Below are positions 36,446 to 45,258 of a stretch of DNA of 64,000 nucleotides, piece by piece. The number at the start of each line of letters is the position of its first letter. The stretch's first letter is position 1. The translations under genes and the position numbers were made by a program. The stretch comes from DAOULY01 sp034414595 (GTDB lineage: Bacteria > Chloroflexota > Dehalococcoidia > SZUA-161 > JAUWZY01), in contig DAOULY010000014.1 of the NCBI GenBank assembly GCA_034414595.1, forward strand, positions 1 to 64,000, in the 5' to 3' direction. The notes beneath the pieces were generated by a model, which saw only the letters and a program-made list of their open reading frames with translations, was not told the origin of the DNA and made no database searches.

Positions 36446-37484
36446 TCGACTCCTCGGATGCTTCTATCTCGGTTGCCAGCCTCCGCGAAGCCTCCTCCAC
36501 ATCCTCAGCTCCAAGCACGGCGCTGATGACGGCAATAGCGTCAGCGCCAGCGGTGATGACTTGTGCTATGTTGGACTCATCGATGCCGCCGATGGCGACA
36601 ACGGGGATAGAGACTGCCTCTTTAACTTTGTGCAACGTCTCCAACCCGGCCAGCCTGAATTTGGATTTCGATGTTGTCTCATAGATCGAGCCCACAGCGA
36701 TGTAATCGGCACCGTCTTTCTCAGCTTTGAGGGCTTCCTCGAGGGTGGCTGTGGAACAGCCGAGGACTTTGTCCTGAGGCATAATCTTCCTCGCTTCGGA
36801 TGTGGGCAAATCTTGCTGTCCAAGATGCATGCCATCGGCATCAGCAGCCAGGACCAGATCGAGATAGTCGTTCATTATGAACAGGACACCAGATGAGGTG
36901 CAAATCTGCTTCAATTCCTGAGCTACGGGCAAAAGGGCCTTTCTGTTTGGACCTTTATCGCGAAGCTGGATAACCTTGGCACCTCCTCGAATCACTTGGC
37001 GGGCGACCTCGCTTGCGCTGCGCTCGCCGAGGGCCTGGAGGTCGATGATCACGTACAGCCCGCGTATCTTCCCCCTTTGATTTTGGCGCAGTAGTTTCGA
37101 TATCAGGTTTCGTTCCAGCTCGTAAACAGCGAACCGGGCACGCTTGAACTGGGTCCAATCGAGGGCTAGGGGGTGGAGCTTAGCTGTTTCCTCAAGTACT
37201 CGTAGCGATTCCTGCACTCTCTTGGAGTTAGCGGTGACAATGCTGGCGGCATCGCTTCGCTCTCCTTCCGCAGTGACCTCCGCGAAGGCAGCGACATCTC
37301 CTGATGAGTCGCGGGCATTGAGCAGCTGGCTCTGAAGCGGCCCGCCTCTGGGCCGAAGCTCATGGCGCAAATTTTTAAGCCTCTCGCTGAGTTCGACGTC
37401 GTTCAGCAGAAAGCGGGCTATATCCTCAAGGACTCGCAGTCCTTCACCCGCTCGGTTTAGATTGGCATCCACTATTCGAAGCAC
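36426..37484 (-). CDS. thiE: ThiD2-ThiE fusion (thiamine phosphate synthase)
   Basis: The 352-residue protein has two domains. Residues 1-130 match the ThiD2 domain (MLRIVDANLNRAGEGLRVLED), an alternative HMP-phosphate kinase domain. Residues 140-345 are ThiE, with QLRDKGPNRKAL, MNDYLDLVLAADADGMHLGQ and GGIDESN. ThiE condenses HMP-PP with thiazole phosphate to form thiamine phosphate. The fusion means that one protein may do the kinase and synthase steps. It starts at GTG (37484), 12 bases after an FmdB-type gene, with a weak ribosome site. Confidence 0.88.
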   Translation of the reverse strand: MLRIVDANLNRAGEGLRVLEDIARFLLNDVELSERLKNLRHELRPRGGPLQSQLLNARDSSGDVAAFAEVTAEGERSDAASIVTANSKRVQESLRVLEETAKLHPLALDWTQFKRARFAVYELERNLISKLLRQNQRGKIRGLYVIIDLQALGERSASEVARQVIRGGAKVIQLRDKGPNRKALLPVAQELKQICTSSGVLFIMNDYLDLVLAADADGMHLGQQDLPTSEARKIMPQDKVLGCSTATLEEALKAEKDGADYIAVGSIYETTSKSKFRLAGLETLHKVKEAVSIPVVAIGGIDESNIAQVITAGADAIAVISAVLGAEDVEEASRRLATEIEASEESSAKANI

Positions 37485-37496
37485 GATGAATTTCCG

Positions 37497-37829
37497 TCAC
37501 AGGTCTTTTATTGGCTCGGGCATCTCACCGTCCCTGGCGGCAGAGATCATCTCCTGAACCTGAGAGGGAAGCTCCACTCCCATCTCCTTGGCCTTGTACT
37601 CAGCCCATCTTCCGATATTGCGCGGGTCCTTGTAATAGTCTGGCGAGCCGGGCTTGGATTCCTCGAGGCGTGTGCCCTCCGACTTATGGAAGGCAAAGCC
37701 GGAGAGGTAGCGAACCAAATCGCTGCTGCCGCAGAAAGGACAGTCAGGCGCTATCTCGGTGCCAATGCTCTTAACAAAGACGCTCGATTTGCGCTGACAG
37801 GACTGACAAGAGAACTCATAGATGGGCAT
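37497..37829 (-). CDS. FmdB-type zinc ribbon protein
   Basis: The 110-residue protein starts MPIYEFSCQSC and has CPFCGSSDL, the paired CxxC ribbon of FmdB-family proteins. The family was first noted as a regulator near amide-degradation genes and is generally uncharacterised. The C-terminus is charged and specific to this copy. A paralogue at 37832 precedes it by two bases. Confidence 0.8.
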   Translation of the reverse strand: MPIYEFSCQSCQRKSSVFVKSIGTEIAPDCPFCGSSDLVRYLSGFAFHKSEGTRLEESKPGSPDYYKDPRNIGRWAEYKAKEMGVELPSQVQEMISAARDGEMPEPIKDL

Positions 37830-37831
37830 AG

Positions 37832-38221
37832 CTACTCGCTCCCTGCTTTCTCCATCTCTTCCTTGGTTTTATTAACGGCCTCAGCTATTGGCTCACCGGC
37901 CTCCAATCGCCCCAGCATTTCATCGTGTTCCGGGCCGGGTGGCTCATCCATAGCTCTGGTCATCCTTCGATTCCATTCGGCGAGGGCTTTAGGGTCATTG
38001 CGCTGCATTGCCCTGACCAGTTGGGAATCGGATAGGATATCCTCATATACACCTTTCCTCTTATACCAGTCGCCCTTGCCCATGGTGAAGCTGGAGAAGA
38101 GGCGGCGCAGGTCTTTGCTGCCACAATGGTCGCAGACAGGGGTCAACGACTCCGGGAAGCCTTGGACGAAGATGGTTACTCGGCGCCGACAGTCGTTACA
38201 TTGATACTCGTAGATTGGCAT
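37832..38221 (-). CDS. FmdB-type zinc ribbon protein, second copy
   Basis: The 129-residue protein begins MPIYEYQCNDCRRR and has CDHCGSKDLRRLFSSF, followed by a tail of about 85 residues. Same family as the next gene and cotranscribed with it. The two share the ribbon but differ in their tails, so this is an old duplication or two specialised forms. Confidence 0.8.
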   Translation of the reverse strand: MPIYEYQCNDCRRRVTIFVQGFPESLTPVCDHCGSKDLRRLFSSFTMGKGDWYKRKGVYEDILSDSQLVRAMQRNDPKALAEWNRRMTRAMDEPPGPEHDEMLGRLEAGEPIAEAVNKTKEEMEKAGSE

Positions 38222-38274
38222 GGGCTGATTTGCTTGCCATATTGTAGCATAACTGGGACGGCAGGTAAATAGGC

Positions 38275-38643
38275 TTAGCTTCCTTCAGCTATGGCATTCT
38301 CGATAAGCTCCACCCGCGACGGCAGTCCGTCTGGTCCCAGCTCCACGGCGACAACATCAATGCGCCAGGGTTGCGACAGGGCGTGATAAGTCTGGAGGTA
38401 GGTGGTGGCCACTTGAATGAGCTTTTCTCTCTTGGCCGGAGTTATCGATTCCTCAGGGGTGCCGAATTCCTTGCTTCTCTTGGTGCGCACCTCGACGAAC
38501 ACTAACTGTCCCATCTTCTCGGCAACGATGTCGATCTCGCCTTCACGGCAGCGGAAGTTGGTCTCAATGATGCGATAGCCCCGCTTCTCCATATATTCTT
38601 GGGCTATCCTTTCTCCTTCAGCTCCTGCCTTCTTACGGTCGAT
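38275..38643 (-). CDS. yraN: YraN/UPF0102 family protein, apparent ATC start
   Basis: The ATG at 38592 would give only 105 residues and would cut off the conserved N-terminal helix. Upstream in frame, with no ATG, GTG or TTG, the DNA encodes DRKKAGAEGERIAQEYM, which is the family's GxxGE...A..Y block. The frame is closed by TAG 21 bases further up. The only plausible start is the ATC at 38641-38643, five bases after AAAGGGG, giving 122 residues, the usual YraN length. The core has EGEIDIVA and VFVEVRTKRS, the PD-(D/E)xK-like catalytic residues. The gene overlaps the end of rnhB by 11 bases, so translation is probably coupled. Confidence 0.75.
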   Translation of the reverse strand: MDRKKAGAEGERIAQEYMEKRGYRIIETNFRCREGEIDIVAEKMGQLVFVEVRTKRSKEFGTPEESITPAKREKLIQVATTYLQTYHALSQPWRIDVVAVELGPDGLPSRVELIENAIAEGS

Positions 38644-39268
38644 GACTACCCCTTTCCACTACATCACGCACCGGGTGGAAGCTGCGACGGTGCAGCGGGC
38701 AGGGCCCAAAGCGTTGCAAACGGGAGAGGTGCTCCGGCGTGGGGTAGCCCTTGTTTCGGACAAAGCCATAGGCGGGATAGATGGCATCAAGCTCGGTCAT
38801 AAGCTGATCCCGAGCCACTTTGGCCACAATAGAAGCTGCGGCGATGGATAGGGAAGAGGCATCACCGCGGATTATATTCCGTTGAGGGATATCGATCTCG
38901 GGCAGGGCCAAGGCATCGATGAGGAGGAAGTCCGGTGGTTGAGGGAGTTGTGCTATGGCATAGCTCATGGCCGATCGGGTGGCGGCGACAATGCCGTTTT
39001 CATCGATGCTCTCAGGAGGGACCACGCCGATGCCAATAGCTACAGCTATCTCTCGAATAAGCTGGCAGAGGGACTCCCTCGATTGGGGACTAAGCTTCTT
39101 GCTGTCTTGTACCTTGGCCAGCCAAGGGGCTTCGTAGTCACGGGGCAGGATCACAGCAGCAGCCATTACCGGTCCGGCCAACGGCCCTCGGCCAACCTCG
39201 TCAATGCCGGCCACGAAGCGGTATCCCTGCTGCCACAGCGTTCGTTCTTCGGCGAAGCTGGGTTTCAT
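38633..39268 (-). CDS. rnhB: Ribonuclease HII
   Basis: I use the ATG at 39268 (MKPSFAEERTLWQ), giving 211 residues; the frame is open further upstream but not conserved. The catalytic blocks are GIDEVGRGPLAGPV, DSKKLSPQSRE, LLIDAL and SIVAKVARD. It removes RNA from RNA:DNA hybrids and single ribonucleotides from DNA. It is first in the rnhB-yraN-fmdB-thiE-hppA run on this strand. Confidence 0.9.
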   Translation of the reverse strand: MKPSFAEERTLWQQGYRFVAGIDEVGRGPLAGPVMAAAVILPRDYEAPWLAKVQDSKKLSPQSRESLCQLIREIAVAIGIGVVPPESIDENGIVAATRSAMSYAIAQLPQPPDFLLIDALALPEIDIPQRNIIRGDASSLSIAAASIVAKVARDQLMTELDAIYPAYGFVRNKGYPTPEHLSRLQRFGPCPLHRRSFHPVRDVVERGSHRP

Positions 39269-39346
39269 CTCAGCCCAGCGGCATAGTAGCACACAGCGAC
39301 CGTTTTGACAAGCGACTCCGCCGAGGACAGCCGAAGCTGGCCTGTC

Positions 39347-39375
39347 TTGACAAGTACGGACTGAGAGCTTATCAT
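39347..39375 (+). promoter_or_regulatory. Strong promoter of the formate dehydrogenase operon
   Basis: A perfect TTGACA (39347-39352) and TATCAT (39370-39375) are 17 bases apart. The start would be near 39382, leaving a leader of about 160 bases before the GTG at 39542. I see no clear terminator or riboswitch in that leader. Confidence 0.75.
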
Positions 39376-39541
39376 AGAAGCGGAACCAGAAAGTGACCGC
39401 TCTCAGCTTACAGGTCGTCTTTAGCATCATGTTCTGGAATCCAATGTTTTTACTATTGGCACTGGTTCGCCGCTTGCACCTCATTGAAACCACTGGCTTA
39501 TTTCTGCTATCAAATCCTGCGCCACAGATAGAGGCATTTAG

Positions 39542-39958
39542 GTGAACGAGGAATTCAAACCACATATATTGGGCTTTCTGTGCAACTGGTGTAGCTATGC
39601 CGGCGCTGATATGGCCGGAACCAGCAGGATGCAGTATCCCTCCAATATTCGAATTATCCGTGTCCCTTGCTCGGGTCGAGTTGATGCCCCGGTGATATTA
39701 AAAGGACTTCAATCATGGGCGGATGGCGTTTTGGTGGCTGGCTGTCATCCCGGAGATTGTCATTACATGGAAGGGAACTATCACGCCCGGCGCAGGATAC
39801 ATGCGGTGAAAAAGATGCTCGATGCCATCGGAATTGAGCCCGACAGGGTCCGCTTGGAATGGGTCTCCGCCTCGGAGGGCAAGAGATTTGCCAATTTGGT
39901 CAAGGAATTCACCGAGACTATTAAGTCATTGGGCCCTAATCCATTAAGAGCAAGCTAA
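39542..39958 (+). CDS. mvhD: MvhD-type iron-sulfur subunit
   Basis: The 138-residue protein starts at GTG behind AGAGG. It shows the MvhD/HdrI cysteine pattern: CNWCSYAGAD, VPCSGRVD and GCHPGDCHY. MvhD carries a [2Fe-2S] cluster and links a hydrogenase or formate dehydrogenase to a heterodisulfide reductase-like or other flavin module. It is followed immediately by an FdhB-like gene (TAA ATG) and then by the Sec formate dehydrogenase. No HdrA-like gene is in the window. Confidence 0.88.
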   Translation: MNEEFKPHILGFLCNWCSYAGADMAGTSRMQYPSNIRIIRVPCSGRVDAPVILKGLQSWADGVLVAGCHPGDCHYMEGNYHARRRIHAVKKMLDAIGIEPDRVRLEWVSASEGKRFANLVKEFTETIKSLGPNPLRAS

Positions 39959-40981
39959 ATGGGACAGAACAACTATAGGGAGACAGTTCAAAGCATTGTG
40001 GCTGCTATGCTGAGAACAGGACTGGTTGATAGTGTACTCGCTTTTGTCCAGGGACTGGATGAATGGGACATTGTACCTGCCTTCATCACCACTGAGCAAG
40101 ATGTGGGCAAGATAGTGGGCACTTCATATAATCCACTTAGCCTGGCGAAAGTCCTGTTTGAGTATGGTGATAAAGATAAGAAGCTCGGGGTTGTGGTCCG
40201 CTCCTGTGATGCCAGGGGGATAATAGAGCTGGCCAAAAGAAAGCAGGTCGACATAGACAAGCTGTACATGATCGGGATTGAATGCTATGGAGTAGCACGG
40301 CCCAGCGACAAGGTGGCAGAGGAGCTTTACATCGGGGCCGATGGGAGTGCTGGAACTCTGGAAGGAACTCTGCTGGCCCCGAACTGCCGCCGCTGCGAAT
40401 ACCCGGTACCCACTATGGCTGATATCAGCGTTGGTCTGGCTCAGGGGCGGACATCGATAACAGTAAATACCGAAAAAGGTCAGGAGATACTGTCAGCGGC
40501 CAACATGTCAGCAGAGCCGTCAGAAGCAGACTTGGCAGCAGCGAAGGAAAGAGCGGCTCGGTACCAAGAAGAGGACTTTGCTCCACTGAGGAACATGACT
40601 GCTGAGGAGAGGCTCGATTACTGGCTGAGCCAGTTCGATAAATGTATCAAGTGCTATGGCTGCCGAAATTCCTGCCCGATTTGCCATTGCTCCGATTGTT
40701 ATCTCGATGCAGATTGGGTCCTGGTGGAGCCGGGGAAAGTACCGCCGGAAAGGCTGTTCCATCTGGTTCGCCTGATCCACGTCGCTGATAGCTGCTTGAA
40801 CTGCGGGCGATGTGAGGCAGCCTGTCCTGTAGGTATTCCTATATCTAAGCTCTATCACATACTGCAAAAGGAGTTGAGTGCCCTCTTCCATTATGAACCG
40901 GGAAAGGATGTCAACGAGGCTCCCCCACTGGGGACGTTCAGTGAAGAGGAGCTGAAATTGCGAGGTGTTGAACTTGCTTAG
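39959..40981 (+). CDS. fdhB: FdhB / F420-hydrogenase-beta-like 4Fe-4S protein
   Basis: In this 340-residue protein the N-terminal 200 residues resemble the coenzyme F420 hydrogenase/dehydrogenase beta fold (VVRSCDARGIIEL, CRRCEYPVPTMADISVG). The C-terminal half has two cluster motifs, CIKCYGCRNSCPICHCSDC and CLNCGRCEAACPVG. It is the usual electron-input partner of FdhA in formate dehydrogenases that feed Hdr/Mvh systems. The flavin-binding N-terminal fold suggests hydride or electron transfer. Its end overlaps the start of fdhA by 17 bases. Confidence 0.8.
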   Translation: MGQNNYRETVQSIVAAMLRTGLVDSVLAFVQGLDEWDIVPAFITTEQDVGKIVGTSYNPLSLAKVLFEYGDKDKKLGVVVRSCDARGIIELAKRKQVDIDKLYMIGIECYGVARPSDKVAEELYIGADGSAGTLEGTLLAPNCRRCEYPVPTMADISVGLAQGRTSITVNTEKGQEILSAANMSAEPSEADLAAAKERAARYQEEDFAPLRNMTAEERLDYWLSQFDKCIKCYGCRNSCPICHCSDCYLDADWVLVEPGKVPPERLFHLVRLIHVADSCLNCGRCEAACPVGIPISKLYHILQKELSALFHYEPGKDVNEAPPLGTFSEEELKLRGVELA

Positions 40982-43034
40982 CTTCATTCCGACTATCTGT
41001 CCTTATTGCGGCACCGGGTGTGGCCTGTTGCTGGTGGCCAAGGACGGTCTCGTGGTCGACACTCTACCCTGGGCTAGACATCCCATTAGCGAGGGCAGAC
41101 TGTGCATCAAGGGCTGGAACGTCCACGAGTTCATCCATCACCAAGATCGGCTGACCAAGCCGCTGATAAAGGACGGCGGGGCATTTCGCGAGGCAAGCTG
41201 GGACGAAGCCCTGAGCCTGGTGGCGAGCAAACTGGGACAAACCAAGAGCGCACACGGGCCTGACGCCATAGCTCTGCTTTCTTCGGCCAAGTGCACCAAT
41301 GAGGAAAACTACTTGGTGCAGAAGTTGGCCCGTGCCGTCATCGGGACTAACAATGTAGATCATTGCGCTCGTCTCTGACATGCCCCTACGGTGACCGGTC
41401 TGGTCGCCTCGTTCGGCAGCGGAGCGATGACCAACTCGGTGGCGGACATCGCCGAGGCCGATTGTGTCTTCATCATCGGCTCTGACACCTCCGCGCAGCA
41501 TCCTCTGATCGCAACCAGAGTGGTGATGGCCAAGGAAAAGGGGGCCAAGCTCATCGTCGCTGACCCCAGGCGCATCCATCTCTGCAATTTGGCAGATGTC
41601 CATCTGGCACTGCGGCCCGGCACTGAGGTAGCTCTGCTCAATGGAATGATGAAGGCCATCATCGACAATGGGCTCCAGGATACCAAGTTCATCGAGGAGA
41701 GAACCGAGGGCTTCGAGCAATTGGTGGAGTTGCTCAAGGATTATTCTCTGGATCAGGCCGAGATGATCACCGGGGTGCCGGCAAAGGATATTGAGCAGGC
41801 GGCCCTGTTCTATGCTCAGGCGGAGGCAAGCACTATTCTCTATGCCATGGGTATAACCCAACATACCACCGGCACCGATAACGTCATGTCGGTTGCCAAT
41901 CTGGCGATGCTTACTGGCAACGTTGGCAGGCCGGGTACCGGGGTGAATCCGTTGCGAGGGCAAAACAATGTCCAGGGTGCCTGTGATATGGGGGCTTTGC
42001 CCAATGTGTTGCCCGGCTATCAAGCGGTAACTGACGCGGAGAAAAGGTCTAAGGTAGCAGGGGTGTGGGACCTGGACCAGCTTCCGGAAAAAGCAGGTTT
42101 GACCGTGGTCGAGATGATGGACGCTGCTTGTCAGGGAAATCTGAAGGCTATGTACATCGTCGGAGAGAACCCGATGGTGTCTGATCCTGACCTAGGCCAT
42201 GTGCAGCAGGGCCTGGAGAGCCTCGATTTCCTTGTGGTGCAAGACGTCTTCCTGAGCGAGACAGCGAAGCTGGCCGATGTCATTCTCCCCACTGCCTGTT
42301 GGGCTGAAAGGGAAGGCACCTTCACCAACACCGATAGGAGAGTGCAGCTAATCAGAAAAGCAGCGGAGCCACCAGGAGAGGCCAGGACAGACTGGCAAAT
42401 TGTATGTCAGCTGGCTGAGGCTATGGGCGCTGGAAAGCTATTTCAGTTCAGTTCCCCGAGTGAGGTGTTCGAGGAGATTAGAAAGGTCACTCCACAATAT
42501 GCTGGGATGAGCTATGAACGGCTAAACCAACCCGATGGACTGCAGTGGCCGTGTCCCGATGAAAGCCATCCGGGGACTCCTATTTTACACACACAGCAGT
42601 TCAGTCGGGGCAGAGGGAAATTCAACGCTGTGGCTTATAGAGAGCCAGCAGAGCAGCCAGATGACCAGTATCCCTATCTGCTGACCACAGGGCGGGTTAT
42701 GGCTCACTTTCACACCGGCACTATGACTCGTCGGTCACCTGCATTGAATAGCGAATTTCCCGAGGGCTTCGTCGAAATCAGTCCCGAGGATGCACAGAAG
42801 CTGGGAATAAAGAACAATGATTTGGTACAGGTTGCCTCCCGGAGAGGGGAGATACAGACCAAAGCCCTGGTCACTGATAGAATCAAGCCGGGCGTAGTTT
42901 TCATGCCCTTCCATTTTGCCGAAGGGGCGGCGAATGTATTGACCAGTTCGGCGCTTGACCCTATAGCCAAGATCCCGGAATTGAAGGTCTGCGCTGTCAG
43001 TATCCGAGCGGCCGAGCCAGCAGCAGTCGGCTGA
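40965..43034 (+). CDS. fdhA: Formate dehydrogenase catalytic subunit with selenocysteine at an in-frame TGA
   Basis: A single frame of 689 residues is interrupted only by TGA at 41376-41378, read as Sec138. The context is CARL-U-HAPTV, the exact place of Sec140 in E. coli FdhF, and the next residue is the catalytic His139. The [4Fe-4S] ligands are Cys12, Cys15, Cys19 and Cys47. The C-terminal MAHFHTGTMTRR cap is typical. The enzyme interconverts formate and CO2 and is cytoplasmic (no Tat signal). A SECIS hairpin follows the TGA. The protein is translated only if the host has SelA, SelB, SelD and tRNA-Sec, which are not in the window. Start: GTG at 40965, overlapping fdhB. Confidence 0.93.
41376..41408 (+). 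promoter_or_regulatory. Bacterial SECIS element for Sec138 of fdhA
   Basis: The mRNA forms GGUGACC (41390-41396) paired with GGUCGCC (41402-41408), 7 bp, around the loop GGUCU (41397-41401). The loop begins 18 bases after UGA, the same loop sequence and distance as in E. coli fdhF as I know it. It should recruit SelB. Confidence 0.9.
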
Positions 43035-43092
43035 CACAGTGCTTCTCATTCCCTCTCATTACGCTGAGAACTACCGACCTGCTTGGATTGCC

Positions 43093-43122
43093 TTGACAAG
43101 CGAAGTGCAAGAAGCTTATTAT
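43093..43122 (+). promoter_or_regulatory. Promoter for rnc-ftsY
   Basis: TTGACA (43093-43098) and TATTAT (43117-43122) are 18 bases apart. The expected start near 43129 leaves about 14 bases before the rnc GTG. Confidence 0.7.
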
Positions 43123-43142
43123 AGAGTCGGGTTCCAGTAAAA

Positions 43143-43844
43143 GTGGCTTCGGCGTCAATCGATTTTACTGCCTTACAGAATGCGCTCGGCATCACTTTCA
43201 AGGATACGGCATTACTGCAACAGGCATTAGTCCATCGCTCCTACCTGAATGAAACTCCTGGCTTCTCCTTGCCATCAAATGAACGGCTGGAATTCCTCGG
43301 TGATGCTTTGCTGGGCTTTGTCGTTGCCGAAGAGCTTTATCAGCAATTTCCAGACCTCGCCGAAGGAGAGCTGACTAAACTTCGAGCAAACTTGGTGCGC
43401 AAGGAAACGCTGGCCTCTTTGGCTCAGACACTGTCACTTGGTGACTATCTGTACCTGGGTCAGGGAGAAGAGAGGAGTGGGGGCCGCCGTCGAGGGAGCA
43501 ATCTTAGCCATGTCGTAGAAGCTGTCATAGGTGCTGTCCTTATTGACCAAGGCTTTGCTGTGGCCAAGGATTTCGTATTGCGGCTGATTAATAAAGTGCC
43601 TGAGAAAATGGTGGCTGAGGAATTGATAGGAGATCACAAATCGAGGTTGCAAGAATTGGTGCAAGCGGAGCGGCGAATGCTGCCTGCATATCGGGTCGTT
43701 GCCTCAGAGGGTCCGCCTCATGACAAGGTGTTCACGGTGGAGGTCGTGGTTGATAACGAGGTGCTAGGTCGAGGCTCGGGCAAGGGAAAGCGAACTGCCG
43801 AACAAGAAGCTGCTCGCTCGGCACTGGAGCACTGGGAAAAGTGA
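43143..43844 (+). CDS. rnc: Ribonuclease III
   Basis: The 233-residue protein has the RNase III signature NERLEFLGDALLGFVVAEEL at about 45-65 with the catalytic Glu and Asp, a second acidic block HVVEAVIGAVLID, and a C-terminal double-stranded RNA-binding domain at about 157-230. It matures rRNA and other duplex RNA. It starts at GTG. Its stop overlaps the start of ftsY by 4 bases (GTGA). Confidence 0.93.
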   Translation: MASASIDFTALQNALGITFKDTALLQQALVHRSYLNETPGFSLPSNERLEFLGDALLGFVVAEELYQQFPDLAEGELTKLRANLVRKETLASLAQTLSLGDYLYLGQGEERSGGRRRGSNLSHVVEAVIGAVLIDQGFAVAKDFVLRLINKVPEKMVAEELIGDHKSRLQELVQAERRMLPAYRVVASEGPPHDKVFTVEVVVDNEVLGRGSGKGKRTAEQEAARSALEHWEK

Positions 43845-44761
43845 GTTCTGCCATGTTGAGTTCTGTGAAGAGGACAGAGGATGCATTAAAGTCTACCCGT
43901 GAGACTTGGTTTAAGAAGGTGACAGGCCTTTTTCAGCGTTCTCATTTGGATGAGGAGCTATGGATTGAGCTCGAGGAACTCCTCATTTCGGCTGATGTTG
44001 GCGTGAGCACCACAGATAGACTCATCGCAGCGGTCAGAGAGCGAGTCGCGAAGGAGCGGATCAAAGAGGCAGATCGAGCTCGAGCTGCATTGAGACAGGA
44101 GATAGTAAACATCCTGAGCGTTGATGGCGAGAAGCGCTTTGCCTCAGCAAATGGACTTTGCGTGGTTCTGGTAATTGGGGTCAATGGGGTGGGCAAGACG
44201 ACAAGCATTGCCAAGCTTGCTAATCAGCTAAAGGGACAAGGTAAGAAGGTGTTATTGGCCGCCGGCGATACCTTCAGGGCGGCAGCCATTGACCAGCTCA
44301 AGCTTTGGGGAGACCATATCGGCATTGATGTCATCGCCCATCAACCTGGCAGTGATCCCGGGGCGGTGGTGTTCGATGCCATCACTGCGGCTGGTAAGAG
44401 GGAGACGGATTTCCTTATTGTGGATACAGCAGGCCGCCTGCATACCAAGTTCAATTTGATGGAGGAACTCAAGAAGATAAAGCGGGTGGTGACCAAGACT
44501 GATATCGAACCGACGGTTCTCCTGGTTATCGATGCCACTACAGGGCAGAATGGGCTGAGCCAGGCAAGGTATTTCACCGAGGCAGTGGAGGTTGATGGCA
44601 TCTTCTTGGCCAAGCTGGATAGTACTGCCAAAGGGGGCATAGTTCTGGCTATCTGCGACCAGTTGCGGATACCAATACTTTTCCTGGGCACTGGACAGGA
44701 GTTGGAACACCTATCTCAGTTCCGGGCCGAGGAGTTTGCCGAAGGCCTGCTTTCATCTTGA
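43841..44761 (+). CDS. ftsY: Signal recognition particle receptor FtsY
   Basis: The 306-residue protein is an SRP-receptor NG domain without the long acidic A domain. The helical N domain lies at about 5-90, then G1 GVNGVGKTTS near 112, G3 DTAGRLHTK near 194, and G4 AKLDSTAKGG near 257, ending in the conserved FLGTGQELEHLSQF helix. It docks ribosomes making membrane proteins. The GTG at 43841 couples it to rnc; an ATG four codons later is an alternative. Confidence 0.92.
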   Translation: MSSAMLSSVKRTEDALKSTRETWFKKVTGLFQRSHLDEELWIELEELLISADVGVSTTDRLIAAVRERVAKERIKEADRARAALRQEIVNILSVDGEKRFASANGLCVVLVIGVNGVGKTTSIAKLANQLKGQGKKVLLAAGDTFRAAAIDQLKLWGDHIGIDVIAHQPGSDPGAVVFDAITAAGKRETDFLIVDTAGRLHTKFNLMEELKKIKRVVTKTDIEPTVLLVIDATTGQNGLSQARYFTEAVEVDGIFLAKLDSTAKGGIVLAICDQLRIPILFLGTGQELEHLSQFRAEEFAEGLLSS

Positions 44762-44812
44762 CCGATAATCAAGTTGGAGAAGGCAACTCTGATCGAAGGA
44801 GGGTGAGCACCT

Positions 44813-45256
44813 ATGGTTGAGGCAGTGATGTCGGATGAAGAGAAGAGAAGCGGCCTGATCCCCATGTTGCAACGGGTCCAAGCAGAGAGGGGCTACCTGT
44901 CCGAGGAGTCGATTCGGGAGATCGGTGAGGCTATAGGCATGTCGCCAAACAGGGTGTTTGGTGTAGCTACCTTCTATGCTCAATTCCGCTTTGTACCTCA
45001 AGGGAAGCACATGTGTAGAGTTTGCATGGGCACAGCCTGCCATGTGAGAGGTGCCGAGCGCGTATTAGAAGCAATTAGTCTGCGGCTTGGCATTGAGGAT
45101 GGGGAAACTACACCTGATTTGGAGTATTCTTTGGAAACTGTTGCCTGCCTCGGTGCCTGCTCCCTGGCACCTGCAATAGTAATAGACGAAGAAGTCCATG
45201 GTCAGATGACTGCAAAGAAGGTAGCTGAGGTACTCGGCGGTAGCACGGAGGAATAG
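44813..45256 (+). CDS. nuoE: NuoE-like [2Fe-2S] subunit
   Basis: The 147-residue protein has a thioredoxin-like [2Fe-2S] domain with ligands in CMGTACHVRG and CLGACSLAP, preceded by the helical N-terminus of 24-kDa subunits. In soluble complexes of HydABC or NADH-dependent Fdh type, this subunit passes electrons to or from the NuoF-like protein that follows three bases later. GGAGGGTGAGCACCT precedes the ATG. Confidence 0.9.
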   Translation: MVEAVMSDEEKRSGLIPMLQRVQAERGYLSEESIREIGEAIGMSPNRVFGVATFYAQFRFVPQGKHMCRVCMGTACHVRGAERVLEAISLRLGIEDGETTPDLEYSLETVACLGACSLAPAIVIDEEVHGQMTAKKVAEVLGGSTEE

Positions 45257-45258
45257 AG

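Noticed and set aside
40965..41378. fdhA as a truncated gene followed by a separate 547-residue gene
   Set aside because: The TGA is at the canonical Sec position, the frame is unchanged across it, and a SECIS hairpin follows.
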